Shown here: in pieces, positions 1 to 7,606 of the stretch
Layout: each line of letters starts with the position of its first letter
Position numbering within the stretch: position 1 is the stretch's first letter
Origin: Bacteroidales bacterium
GTDB lineage: Bacteria > Bacteroidota > Bacteroidia > Bacteroidales > JAADGE01
Assembly: GCA_026987795.1 (NCBI GenBank)
Contig: JALSMF010000121.1
Span: 1 to 18,723 of the forward strand
Reading direction: 5' to 3'
DNA length: 18,723 bases
Program-made: the position numbers and the translations under genes
The notes under the pieces: generated by a model
What the model saw: the letters and a program-made list of their open reading frames with translations, nothing else
Told to the model about the DNA's origin: nothing
The model's database searches: none

Positions 1-2
1 TA

Positions 3-383
3 TTTTTTGCTTCATTGCCTTTGGTAAATAATTTTGACCCTGATAACCTTATAATTCTCAAATCTTGGCTGGATATAAATATGCCTTTTGAGTTTATTTT
101 GGGTATTATCGGGTTGCAGGTGTATGTTTTAACGAATATATGGTTTTATATTATTTCAATATTTGTTTTTGCTTTTTTGCAACTGATTGAAATTCCTATG
201 TTTTCATTTAAAACAGATAATTATTCTTTCAGAAAGAATACGGCAAAATATATTTTTCTGATAACAGCTGTTTTAATGTTCACTTTTTTTCAAAGTCTGG
301 CAATACCGATTATTATTATTTTGTATATTTTGTTTTCGGCAGGTATCGATACAGGAAAACTTTTCTCAAGAAAACAGGATTAA
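3..383 (+). CDS. pssA: CDP-diacylglycerol-serine O-phosphatidyltransferase, C-terminal part (5' end outside window)
   Basis: The reading frame is open from the first bases of the window (FFASLPLV...), so the gene starts upstream and only about 126 C-terminal residues are seen. The visible part is very hydrophobic, with about four membrane segments. The opening FFASLPL and the general pattern resemble the end of Bacteroidota PssA proteins, integral membrane CDP-alcohol phosphatidyltransferases that make phosphatidylserine, the precursor of phosphatidylethanolamine. The catalytic CDP-alcohol motif (DGxxAR...GxxxDxxxD) would lie in the missing N-terminal half, so the assignment cannot be confirmed here. 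A TTG at 15 could be read as a start, but the frame continues upstream of it and it sits inside the protein. It runs towards the minus-strand dehydrogenase gene, with only 4 bases between the stops. Confidence 0.6.
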   Translation, partial: FFASLPLVNNFDPDNLIILKSWLDINMPFEFILGIIGLQVYVLTNIWFYIISIFVFAFLQLIEIPMFSFKTDNYSFRKNTAKYIFLITAVLMFTFFQSLAIPIIIILYILFSAGIDTGKLFSRKQD

Positions 384-387
384 AAAT

Positions 388-1329
388 TTAATACGTAAAT
401 TTATTAATAATTTTATCTGCTAAAACTTCTGCAATTTTTTTGTAAGAAGCATCGGAACTTCCTGCTATATGCGGTGTCAGAATAACTTTATCGGAATTTA
501 CAAGATAGTTAAGAGATGAGGAGTTTTTTCCGGCAAAAATATCTGTGAACGATGCTTTTTCATATTCTAACACATCTAAACAAGCACCGAGAATTTTGCC
601 TTTTTTCAGGTTTTTTACCAAATCATCGGTTTTTAAGACTTTTCCTCTTGATGTATTGATAATGTAAAAAGGTTTGGAAAATTTCTCTGTGAAACTATTA
701 TTAACCATAAAAGCAGTTTCTTCGGTAAGAGGGACGTGCAGGCTTAAAATATCAGTTTCGGCAAATAAAACCTCCGGTGATACTTCTTCTGCAAATTCAT
801 TTGAAAAGTTATGCTTATATTTATCGTATGCAATGGTTCTAACCGAAAAGCCTGATAGCCTGCGGGCAAAAGCACTTCCCGTATTTCCGTATCCGATTAT
901 GCCTACGGTTTTGCCTTGTAATTCACTTCCCGTATTTTTTCTGTTCCAAATACCGTTTCTTATTTCTGTATCTGCAATTTTTATTTTATGTAGTAAAGTC
1001 AGAAGCATACCCAAGGCGTGTTCTGCTACAGAGTCTCTGTTTCCTTCCGGAGAATTAAAGCATTCTATACCTTTGTTTTCTGCATAAGAAATATCAATAT
1101 TTTCCGTTCCGGCTCCGGCTCTTGCTATAAATTTAAGTTTAACAGCTTTATCTGTAAACAACCGGTCGATTTTAAATTTACTTCTGATAACCAACCCGTT
1201 ATATTTATGTATTAGCTTTTCAAGTTGAGAAAATGACAACTCAGGCTTATAATCGCAAACAAAACCCGCATCAGATAATTTTTTATGCAAAATTTCGTGA
1301 GTCGGTTCGGCTATAAGGACTTTGAACAT
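388..1329 (-). CDS. D-2-hydroxyacid dehydrogenase, phosphoglycerate dehydrogenase-like
   Basis: The 313-residue protein has the full fold of NAD-dependent D-2-hydroxyacid dehydrogenases: an N-terminal substrate-domain half, a Rossmann motif GIIGYGNTG at residues 143-151, and the catalytic trio Arg228 (in NTSRGK), Glu257 (in LDVLEYE) and His287 (in LTPHIAG). It has no ACT regulatory domain, like the short SerA-type enzymes common in Bacteroidota. The likely reaction is oxidation of 3-phosphoglycerate to 3-phosphohydroxypyruvate, the first step to O-phosphoserine, but other 2-hydroxyacids are possible because sequence alone does not fix the substrate. If it is SerA-like it could supply phosphoserine to the cysteate synthase-like enzyme at 13473. 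It lies 41 bases downstream of a small lipoprotein gene on the same strand and is probably cotranscribed with it. The family is certain; the substrate is inference. Confidence 0.85.
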   Translation of the reverse strand: MFKVLIAEPTHEILHKKLSDAGFVCDYKPELSFSQLEKLIHKYNGLVIRSKFKIDRLFTDKAVKLKFIARAGAGTENIDISYAENKGIECFNSPEGNRDSVAEHALGMLLTLLHKIKIADTEIRNGIWNRKNTGSELQGKTVGIIGYGNTGSAFARRLSGFSVRTIAYDKYKHNFSNEFAEEVSPEVLFAETDILSLHVPLTEETAFMVNNSFTEKFSKPFYIINTSRGKVLKTDDLVKNLKKGKILGACLDVLEYEKASFTDIFAGKNSSSLNYLVNSDKVILTPHIAGSSDASYKKIAEVLADKIINKFTY

Positions 1330-1356
1330 TAAAATAAATATTAAAATAAATATTAA
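1328..1356. repeat. Short tandem repeat, 12-bp unit, 2.4 copies
   Basis: The unit attaaaataaat occurs twice in perfect tandem and is followed by a partial third copy (attaa). It fills most of the gap between the lipoprotein gene and the dehydrogenase gene and touches the dehydrogenase start codon. It could affect translation initiation or could be slippage in AT-rich DNA. Confidence 0.6.
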
Positions 1357-1370
1357 GTATATTGTAAAAA

Positions 1371-1931
1371 CTAGTAATCTATTGCTCCTCTCATAGGTTT
1401 AGTTCCGTTAAGATATACTCTTATTCCGGCTTTATTTCCCAGCAGGTTGCCTGCATCGTCATATCTGAAATATGCAAGCATTATAGAATTTACCTGTTTA
1501 TACATTTTTAAGTTTTCTTCATCAAAATACCAATCTTCCGTAAATAAAATCTGTCCTATATCTTTGCGTTTAAATTCATTTTCAAGTTCTTTTACTTCTT
1601 CAATACTCATTTTATCTCCCGTAATATAATTATATGCGTTTAGCTTCTTACTGTAAACAGCAGCAAATATCTTATCTGCAAGCAGCTTTGTTTTTGCTCC
1701 TCCAAGCCATTGGTCCATATAATACGCATCTTCCGGGTTGGGATTTTTTACGTTTGTAATATACATTATACTGTCTGCTACCTTTATTGCTTCAGAACTT
1801 ATTTTAAAATCATTTATATTAATCGCAGCTTTTTCGGCATCCTCACTTTTTGACGGATTTTTACAGGCAGAGATATGAAGAAACAGAATAAAACCGGCAG
1901 CTATTACATATTTTATACTCATAATTTTCAT
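1371..1931 (-). CDS. Small putative lipoprotein, unknown function
   Basis: A 186-residue protein with a short charged N terminus, a hydrophobic stretch and a lipobox-like ISAC ending at Cys23, so a signal peptidase II lipoprotein is likely. After the cysteine comes a polar region. I do not recognise a domain. The C-terminal part contains YFRYDDAGNLLGNKAGI and ends with RGAIDY. ATG codons lie at residues 1 and 4; both leave a working signal sequence. It is transcribed away from the PorE-like gene, across a 222-base intergenic region. A sequence TTTCTTTG on the minus strand (1956 to 1949) is a 7-of-8 match to the Bacteroidota -7 box and could drive it. The dehydrogenase gene follows on the same strand. 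Confidence 0.7.
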   Translation of the reverse strand: MKIMSIKYVIAAGFILFLHISACKNPSKSEDAEKAAININDFKISSEAIKVADSIMYITNVKNPNPEDAYYMDQWLGGAKTKLLADKIFAAVYSKKLNAYNYITGDKMSIEEVKELENEFKRKDIGQILFTEDWYFDEENLKMYKQVNSIMLAYFRYDDAGNLLGNKAGIRVYLNGTKPMRGAIDY

Positions 1932-2104
1932 ATTTTGAATTTTGTATGCAAAGAAACAAAAGAAAAACTGAATTTTATCTTGTTAAAGGCATAATTTGTC
2001 AAATAAATACGACTGTTTTTATATTTTCAGTATTTTTATCATTTCTTTTCAGTAAGAATAATAAATAAAGTATCTGAAATAATAAATTCACGGCATAAAA
2101 TTAG

Positions 2105-2112
2105 TTATTTTG
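2105..2112 (+). promoter_or_regulatory. Possible Bacteroidota -7 promoter box for the PorE-like gene
   Basis: TTATTTTG matches 7 of 8 positions of TAnnTTTG and is followed by CA, as is common for this promoter class. It lies 41 bases before the ATG at 2154. No convincing -33 element was seen. Confidence 0.35.
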
Positions 2113-2153
2113 CACGATTGTTGCAGAAACAATACATAAAATTAACGTTTAAT

Positions 2154-4277
2154 ATGAAAAAAATATTACTTTCCGTAATTGCAACGGTATTAATTTCGCA
2201 GATTATATTTTCTCAAAGTGCTAAAAAAGCAGAAAAGTTACTTTTAGCCGGAAATATTCCCGAAGCTATTAAAGCATACGAAAAATTAGTAGAAAAATAT
2301 CCTGATAAAGGCGAATACCATATGTATCTCGGAGAATGCTATTTAAGAACTCCGCAAATACATGGTTTAGCTATCCCGGCATTGCAAAAAGCTGTTGCTG
2401 TTTTTGAAAAAAAACATAAAAATGAAGCTTTTGTTAATGCGAAATTTCTATTAGGAAAGGCTTATCATGTTAATTATTTGTTTGATGAGGCAATACAAGT
2501 ATATAACGAACTGGTTATTGACAAAGAATATAAAAAATATAAATCTGCAGATATTCTTGAAAATGAAATAAGAGCTTGTGAAGCAGCCAAAAAAGAGTTT
2601 AAAAAGAAGAAATTATTGAAAGTAGTTTCTCCGGGAGACGGGATTAATACGGAATTAACTCAGCACTCGCCGTTTTTTGTTGAAGACAAGGGTATTTTTA
2701 TTTACACATCAAAAGAAAAAACAAATTTCAGGGATGAAAAAACCGAGGACGGTGAATATGACGAAAACATTTTCTTTATAAATATTAATAATGAAAATGA
2801 CAGAGAACCTGATCCTTACGACAAGCCGCTTAACTCTAAAAATAATGAGGCTGATTGTTGGGTTTCAAAAGACGGAACTTTTATGTTAGTCTATAAAGAC
2901 GGAGATATATATCAGAGTGAATTTAAAGGAAATAATTGGACAAAACCTGTAAAATTTAAAGCTGTTAATTCGAAGTATGATGAAATGCATGCCTCTATGA
3001 ATCAGGACAGAACAATTTGTTATTTTTCCAGTAACAGACCGGGAGGAAGAGGAGGAAAAGACATTTATTTCATAAAGAAAAAAGGAGATAAATGGTCAGA
3101 ACCTAAAAATCTCGGAAAAAGAATAAATACTAAATTTGACGAAGAGAGCCCTTTTATTCATGAAGACGGAACATTATATTTCTCATCCAAAGGGCATAAT
3201 TCGATAGGAGGATATGATATCTTCAGTGCAGCGGGCAAAGGCAAAGGCAAATTTGCAAAACCCGAAAATCTCGGAATGCCGATTAATTCGGTTGAAGACG
3301 ATTTATTTTATTTTGTTACAAGCGATAATAAGATTGCATACTTTATGTCACTACGTCCCGAAGGAAAAGGCAGAGGCGATATTTTTAAAATAAATTATGC
3401 CGACTCTTCTTTGTTCTATCTTACCGTTAAAGGAAATGTTGTTGCCGAAGAACAAACGTCATGTATTATTAAAGTTTCCAACTTAGCTGCCAAGCAGAAT
3501 TTTTACAATTCAAATGTTGATATTAGCGGTGATTTTTCTTTTAACGTAAAAAGAGATCAAAACTATTTTGCCGCAATTGAATCAGACGGTCATTTTTTTG
3601 AAGCCTTTACTTTTTCGGCTCCTTACGGAGACGAATATGTAAGAGATGTGGGAACTTATAATCTTGAAAAAATAAATAAAGGGAAAGTTCATAAAATTTA
3701 TTCAATGAACTTTGAAGAAGACGAAAAAAGTTTGAATAATGAAAACGAATTGTTTCTAAATACTTTAGCAGAGTTTCTAAATAAAAATACGGATTTAGTC
3801 ATAAATATATATTCCTCAAAAGACGTTGACGAAAATCTCGGAAAAAAAAGAAAGCAAGAAATTATTAATTATCTGAAATTATTGAATATTTCGGAAAACA
3901 GAATTTTTGTAGATTTACTGGATTATGACTCAAACAAAGAAGATATTTTAGTAACTGTTCTTGACAAGCAAAGTGCAGATAATGCTTTTGATGAAGCTGT
4001 GGCAGACAGTGATACGGATGCCGGCGATTTAGACAGCGGAGGAATAAGCGGTATATACACAATTCAACTCGGAGCATTTAAGCGAAAACTTTCAAATTCA
4101 GATAAGTTTTTTAAAGATTTCAGAGGGAAAGTGAAAATGAGAAAAGGTAACAGCGGTTTGCATCATTATACTTACGGCAAATATAAATATAAGTCTGATG
4201 CCGAAAAATATCTTATAACCGTTCATAAAATGGGATTTACCGATGCGTTCATCAGAGAACTCAGTTGGTATAAATAA
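2154..4277 (+). CDS. PorE-like envelope protein: TPR, PD40 propeller, OmpA-like and SPOR domains
   Basis: The protein (707 residues from ATG 2154) starts with a signal peptide (MKKILLSVIATVLISQIIFS). Next come TPR-like helices (about 22-135), a WD40-like PD40 propeller (about 165-420; repeats with YFSSNRPGG near 290, YFSSKGHNSIGG near 341, YFMSLRPEGKGRGD near 395), and a beta-rich carboxypeptidase-regulatory-like domain (about 421-505). It ends with a degenerate OmpA C-terminal-like domain (about 535-605) and a SPOR-like domain (about 633-707, starting IYTIQLGAF). The first four match the order in PorE of the type IX secretion/gliding system and many Bacteroidota paralogues, which bind peptidoglycan on the periplasmic side. 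The last domain also suggests peptidoglycan binding. There is no lipobox. An earlier in-frame TTG at 2118 would add 12 residues before the signal peptide and is unlikely. Exact role unknown. Confidence 0.85.
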   Translation: MKKILLSVIATVLISQIIFSQSAKKAEKLLLAGNIPEAIKAYEKLVEKYPDKGEYHMYLGECYLRTPQIHGLAIPALQKAVAVFEKKHKNEAFVNAKFLLGKAYHVNYLFDEAIQVYNELVIDKEYKKYKSADILENEIRACEAAKKEFKKKKLLKVVSPGDGINTELTQHSPFFVEDKGIFIYTSKEKTNFRDEKTEDGEYDENIFFININNENDREPDPYDKPLNSKNNEADCWVSKDGTFMLVYKDGDIYQSEFKGNNWTKPVKFKAVNSKYDEMHASMNQDRTICYFSSNRPGGRGGKDIYFIKKKGDKWSEPKNLGKRINTKFDEESPFIHEDGTLYFSSKGHNSIGGYDIFSAAGKGKGKFAKPENLGMPINSVEDDLFYFVTSDNKIAYFMSLRPEGKGRGDIFKINYADSSLFYLTVKGNVVAEEQTSCIIKVSNLAAKQNFYNSNVDISGDFSFNVKRDQNYFAAIESDGHFFEAFTFSAPYGDEYVRDVGTYNLEKINKGKVHKIYSMNFEEDEKSLNNENELFLNTLAEFLNKNTDLVINIYSSKDVDENLGKKRKQEIINYLKLLNISENRIFVDLLDYDSNKEDILVTVLDKQSADNAFDEAVADSDTDAGDLDSGGISGIYTIQLGAFKRKLSNSDKFFKDFRGKVKMRKGNSGLHHYTYGKYKYKSDAEKYLITVHKMGFTDAFIRELSWYK

Positions 4278-4300
4278 ACAAATAAGAGCTTAACAAAACA

Positions 4301-4337
4301 AAAAGACTTCCGAAAAATAAATAAGGAAGTCTTTTTT
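4301..4337. terminator. Bidirectional intrinsic terminator between convergent genes
   Basis: An 11-bp perfect stem AAAAGACTTCC (4301-4311) pairs with GGAAGTCTTTT (4325-4335) around a 13-base loop, followed by a T run on the plus strand. On the minus strand the same stem is followed by TTTTTG-type sequence. It sits between the stops of the PorE-like gene (plus) and the alpha-oxoamine synthase gene (minus), so it can serve both. Confidence 0.85.
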
Positions 4338-4359
4338 AATAAAATCTTAAGGCAGTATT

Positions 4360-5580
4360 TTATGCATAAACCCCGTCTTTTAATTTTTTCTGAACTTCTT
4401 TAAAAGCTGCAATTGTTTTATCCACATGCTCCTGCTCGTGAGATGCCGTAGGAATTAAACGCAGCATAATTTTGCCTTTCGGAATTACGGGATAAACTAC
4501 CGCAGAGCAGAAAATACCGTAATTTTCTCTTAAATCTTTAGTAATTTTAATAACTAAAGTATCGTCACCGTCAAAGAAAACAGGTGTAACCGGAGATTCT
4601 GTAACTCCGAGGTTAAAACCGTTATCTTTAAGTCCTTTTTGGAGTGAATTTACAACAGACCAAAGTTTATCTTTTTGAGTTGTATCTCTTTTTATTATTT
4701 CAAGGCGTTTTAAAGCTCCCATAACCATAGGCATAGGCAGTGATTTTGCAAAAATTTGCGAACGCATGGTATATCTTAAATAATCAATAACTGCCTTAGG
4801 TCCTGCAACAAATGCACCTATTCCCGCCATTGCTTTTGCAAAAGTGCCGAAATAAATATCAACTTTATCCTGCACGCCGAAATATTCACCTGCACCTGCA
4901 CCGGTTTCACCCATTGTCCCGAAACCATGGGCATCATCAATGAAAAGTCTGAATTCATACTTCTCTTTTAAATCTGTTATAGCTTTCAGATTTCCCAAAT
5001 CTCCCTCCATTCCGAAAACACCTTCCGTAATTACCAAAACACCTCCGTTATTTCTTCTGGCAACACGAGTTGCGTGTTTTAACTGTTTGTTAAGACTGTC
5101 CATATCATTATGCTTAAAAACAAAACGCTTGCCCATATGCAGTCTCGATCCGTCTAAAATGCAGGCATGTGAGTCTGAATCATAAACAATTACATCATTT
5201 CTGTCAACTAAAGAGTCAATAATTGACACCATTCCCTGATAACCGTAATTCAGAAGGTATCCGCTTTCTTTACTTACAAAGTCTGCTAACTTTTGCTCCA
5301 GTTCTTCATGATATTTAGTTTCACCGCTCATCATTCTGGCACCCATAGGGTATGCCATCCCCCATTGTGCGGCAGCATCGGCATCAGCTTTTCTTACCTC
5401 GGGTAAGTTTGCTAATCCGAGATAATTGTTAATACTCCAAGTAATTACTTTTTTGTCCCTGAATGTCATTACCGGACCTATTTCTCCTTCTAATTTCGGA
5501 AAAGTCATATATCCGTGAACGGATGCCTGATATTTTCCCAAATCGGTTTTTGATGTGTCTAACTTATTGAATATATCCAC
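4360..5580 (-). CDS. Alpha-oxoamine synthase; probable cysteate (or serine) C-fatty acyltransferase
   Basis: This 406-residue fold-type I PLP enzyme belongs to the alpha-oxoamine synthase family (serine palmitoyltransferase, KBL, BioF, cysteate acyltransferase), which condense an amino acid with an acyl thioester with loss of CO2. Visible landmarks are SINNYLGLA (49-57), PLP-stacking His138 in DSHAC, the DDAHGFGTMG loop (215-224, His218) and the Schiff-base Lys249 in GTFAKAMAG. It resembles a Bacteroidota-specific branch distinct from the classical serine palmitoyltransferase of Bacteroides: it has PMGARMMSGE where others have a GSR-type motif. The divergent neighbours supply sulfite, and a cysteate synthase-like enzyme lies downstream, so cysteate plus acyl thioester to 3-ketocapnine is the favoured reaction. 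Serine to 3-ketosphinganine is the main alternative. The family is certain; the substrate is inferred from context. Confidence 0.88.
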   Translation of the reverse strand: MDIFNKLDTSKTDLGKYQASVHGYMTFPKLEGEIGPVMTFRDKKVITWSINNYLGLANLPEVRKADADAAAQWGMAYPMGARMMSGETKYHEELEQKLADFVSKESGYLLNYGYQGMVSIIDSLVDRNDVIVYDSDSHACILDGSRLHMGKRFVFKHNDMDSLNKQLKHATRVARRNNGGVLVITEGVFGMEGDLGNLKAITDLKEKYEFRLFIDDAHGFGTMGETGAGAGEYFGVQDKVDIYFGTFAKAMAGIGAFVAGPKAVIDYLRYTMRSQIFAKSLPMPMVMGALKRLEIIKRDTTQKDKLWSVVNSLQKGLKDNGFNLGVTESPVTPVFFDGDDTLVIKITKDLRENYGIFCSAVVYPVIPKGKIMLRLIPTASHEQEHVDKTIAAFKEVQKKLKDGVYA

Positions 5581-5619
5581 GACCTAAAATTATAGTTAAT
5601 AATTTATTTTTTAAAATCG

Positions 5620-5627
5620 CAAATATA
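5620..5627 (-). promoter_or_regulatory. Promoter -7 box for the alpha-oxoamine synthase gene
   Basis: On the minus strand TATATTTG (5627 to 5620) is a perfect TAnnTTTG, followed by CG, 40 bases before the ATG at 5580. No clear -33 TTG was found at the usual distance. Confidence 0.6.
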
Positions 5628-5687
5628 GAAACTTTTATATGTTTTTATAATAACATAAACATAATTTTTTATCATTGCCAAAATTAA

Positions 5688-5695
5688 TATCTTTG
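5688..5695 (+). promoter_or_regulatory. Promoter -7 box for the VOC-cysH-cysD-cysN operon
   Basis: TATCTTTG, followed by CA, is a perfect match to the Bacteroidota -7 consensus TAnnTTTG, about 60 bases before the ATG at 5754. It lies back to back with the minus-strand promoter at 5620-5627 within one 173-base intergenic region. A canonical -33 motif is not evident. Confidence 0.6.
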
Positions 5696-5710
5696 CAAAT
5701 TATTTTTGAA

Positions 5711-5735
5711 ATTCGACATAGTTAATACATCGAAT
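5711..5735. repeat. Inverted repeat in the VOC operon leader (operator or RNA hairpin candidate)
   Basis: ATTCGA (5711-5716) and TCGAAT (5730-5735) are exact inverted copies separated by 13 bases. They lie just downstream of the predicted transcription start, where a repressor site or leader hairpin could act. The arms are short, so chance is possible. Confidence 0.3.
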
Positions 5736-5749
5736 ATTTAAAAAATATT
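5733..5749. repeat. AT-only inverted repeat just before the VOC start codon
   Basis: AATATTT (5733-5739) and AAATATT (5743-5749) are perfect inverted copies with a 3-base spacer, ending four bases before the ATG at 5754. In an RNA it could fold over the ribosome-loading region, though weakly because it is all A/T. Confidence 0.3.
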
Positions 5750-5753
5750 GAGT

Positions 5754-6833
5754 ATGGAATATTACATAAGCGGAATACAGCAAATAGGAATCGGTGTTAC
5801 CGATTTAAAGGGGGCACGAAAGTGGTATCGAGAAAATCTCGGGTTTGACATTCCTGTTGTGGATGCTCCCGGAACAGCCGAAAAAATGCTGAAATATACC
5901 GGAGGCGAACCGCAGGACAGACATGCTGTTATTGCATTGAATATTCAAGGCGGCGGAGGATTGGAAATATGGCAATATCTTACGAGAGAGCCTCAAAAAG
6001 CCGGATTTAAAATCCAAGCCGGAGATTTAGGCGTTTATATTGCAAAAATTAAAAGTAATCAGCCGGAAAAAGTTTTTGATTTTTTTAAAAGTAAAGGTGT
6101 AAAACTTTTAAGTAATATAGAAAAAGACCCGAAAGGAATCAAGCATTTCTTTTTTGAAGACCCTTACGGAAACATTTTTGAAATAGTTGAAAATAACATT
6201 GTTTTTTCAAAGTCAAAATCACTTTCCGGCGGTGTTTTCGGTGCCGTAATAGGCGTTACGGATATTGATAAATCAATACGGTTTTATTCGGATATTTTAG
6301 GTTACGATACTGTTGAGTATCGCGAAACAGGTGTTTTTAAAGATTTTGAAGGTTTGCCGAGAGGAAAGAATAAGTTCGAACGTGTTTTATTATCTCACAG
6401 TAAACCCAGAAAAGGAGCATTCAGTAAAATGTTAGGCAGCAGCCAAATAGAATTAATAAAGGTTTTTGATGCTGAACCAAAAAAAATATATAAAGGAAGA
6501 TTTTGGGGAGATCCGGGCTTTATCCAAATATGTTTTGATATAAGAAATATGAAAGCCTTTAAAGAACATTGTTCTAAAAACGGACATCCTTTTACAGTTG
6601 ACAGCAATCCCGAAATATACGAAACGGGCGGTAAGATATTTGATATGGGAGAAGCCTCCGGTCATTTCACTTACACGGAAGACCCGGACGGCACGTTAAT
6701 AGAATTTGTAGAAACACATAAAATACCGGTTATTAAAAAAATAGGATGGAATCTTAATTTAATGAAAAGAAAACCGGAAAAAGCATTACCGACCTGGATG
6801 CTTAAAACATTATCTTGGAACAGAGAAAAATAA
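5754..6833 (+). CDS. Tandem VOC (glyoxalase/dioxygenase superfamily) protein of unknown role
   Basis: A 359-residue protein with two vicinal-oxygen-chelate modules, about 5-147 and 158-322. Each starts with the GVTD-type strand and each ends with the DPYGNIFEIVE / DPDGTLIEFVE motif carrying a metal-type Glu (143 and 317). Internal Glu71 and Glu233 fit the other acidic ligand. The usual first ligand His of the opening strand is replaced (Gln10 and Gly163), so the metal site is altered or absent. About 37 further residues follow the second module. VOC proteins include glyoxalases, dioxygenases, epimerases and resistance proteins; the substrate here is not known. Its stop is 6 bases before cysH, so it heads the sulfate-reduction operon. 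An in-frame TTG at 5748 would add two residues; the ATG at 5754 is preferred. Confidence 0.85.
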   Translation: MEYYISGIQQIGIGVTDLKGARKWYRENLGFDIPVVDAPGTAEKMLKYTGGEPQDRHAVIALNIQGGGGLEIWQYLTREPQKAGFKIQAGDLGVYIAKIKSNQPEKVFDFFKSKGVKLLSNIEKDPKGIKHFFFEDPYGNIFEIVENNIVFSKSKSLSGGVFGAVIGVTDIDKSIRFYSDILGYDTVEYRETGVFKDFEGLPRGKNKFERVLLSHSKPRKGAFSKMLGSSQIELIKVFDAEPKKIYKGRFWGDPGFIQICFDIRNMKAFKEHCSKNGHPFTVDSNPEIYETGGKIFDMGEASGHFTYTEDPDGTLIEFVETHKIPVIKKIGWNLNLMKRKPEKALPTWMLKTLSWNREK

Positions 6834-6839
6834 AAAAGT

Positions 6840-7568
6840 ATGATTCAAAAATTACTTCAAAAATGCCAAAATAAACAGATAAAAGAACAATTAGAATATT
6901 TATCCGAAGAGTTTAAAGGGAAAATAGCTTTTTCTACAAGTTTCGGGCAGGAAGACCAGGTTATTTCAGATATAATTCTGAAAAATAAAGTCCCGATAGA
7001 GATTTTTACACTTGATACCGGACGTATGTTTGAAGAAACTTATAAAGTTTGGGACACTACAAATAAAAAATACGGAACTAAAATTAAAGCATATTTCCCG
7101 GACAAAGATAAAGTAGAGGAAATGCTGAGCACTAAAGGTACTTACAGTTTTTATAACTCGGTTGAAGACCGAAAAGAATGCTGTAATATACGTAAAGTTT
7201 ATCCTTTAACAAGAGCTTTGAAGAATATTGATTTGTGGATAACGGGCTTACGTGCTGAACAGTCAGTTACCAGAACAGATTTGCATTTGTTTGAGAGAAA
7301 TGAAACTTTTAATCTTATAAAGTTCAACCCGCTTAAAGATTGGTCTTTTAATGATGTTTTAAATTATTTGAAAGAAAATAACGTTCCGTATAACGAACTT
7401 CACGATAAAGGATTTTTAAGCATAGGATGTGCCCCGTGCACACGTGCGGTAAAAAAAGGCGAAGATATAAGAGCCGGCAGATGGTGGTGGGAAAGCAAAG
7501 ATAAAAAAGAATGCGGTTTACATATTGAACAACCCGATGAAATTAAAATAAAAATATCTCGACTCTAA
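6840..7568 (+). CDS. cysH: Assimilatory APS reductase, 4Fe-4S type
   Basis: A 242-residue PP-loop reductase that converts adenylyl sulfate to sulfite and AMP with electrons from thioredoxin. It carries the four iron-sulfur cysteines typical of APS reductases, Cys114-Cys115 (ECCNIRK) and Cys197-Cys200 (GCAPC), and the catalytic Cys225 in the C-terminal ECGLH. The nucleotide-binding region is FSTSFGQEDQ (31-40) and the TLDTGR motif is at 57-62. PAPS-specific CysH enzymes lack the cluster cysteines, so APS is the expected substrate, which agrees with the lack of APS kinase nearby. It follows the VOC gene by 6 bases and precedes cysD by 38, on the same transcript. No sulfite reductase gene follows. 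Confidence 0.95.
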   Translation: MIQKLLQKCQNKQIKEQLEYLSEEFKGKIAFSTSFGQEDQVISDIILKNKVPIEIFTLDTGRMFEETYKVWDTTNKKYGTKIKAYFPDKDKVEEMLSTKGTYSFYNSVEDRKECCNIRKVYPLTRALKNIDLWITGLRAEQSVTRTDLHLFERNETFNLIKFNPLKDWSFNDVLNYLKENNVPYNELHDKGFLSIGCAPCTRAVKKGEDIRAGRWWWESKDKKECGLHIEQPDEIKIKISRL

Positions 7569-7606
7569 AATATAAAATAACATAAATAAAATACAAACTT
7601 TTTAAA

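Noticed and set aside
674..1087. Plus-strand open frame of 137 codons
   Set aside because: It lies wholly inside the minus-strand dehydrogenase gene, whose catalytic motifs are intact, and shows no recognisable protein character.
1328..1356. Start of a CRISPR or longer satellite array
   Set aside because: Only 2.4 tandem copies of a 12-bp AT-only unit without spacers.
6840..7568. PAPS reductase as the reading of cysH
   Set aside because: The paired cluster cysteines (114-115 and 197-200) mark an APS reductase, and there is no APS kinase nearby.
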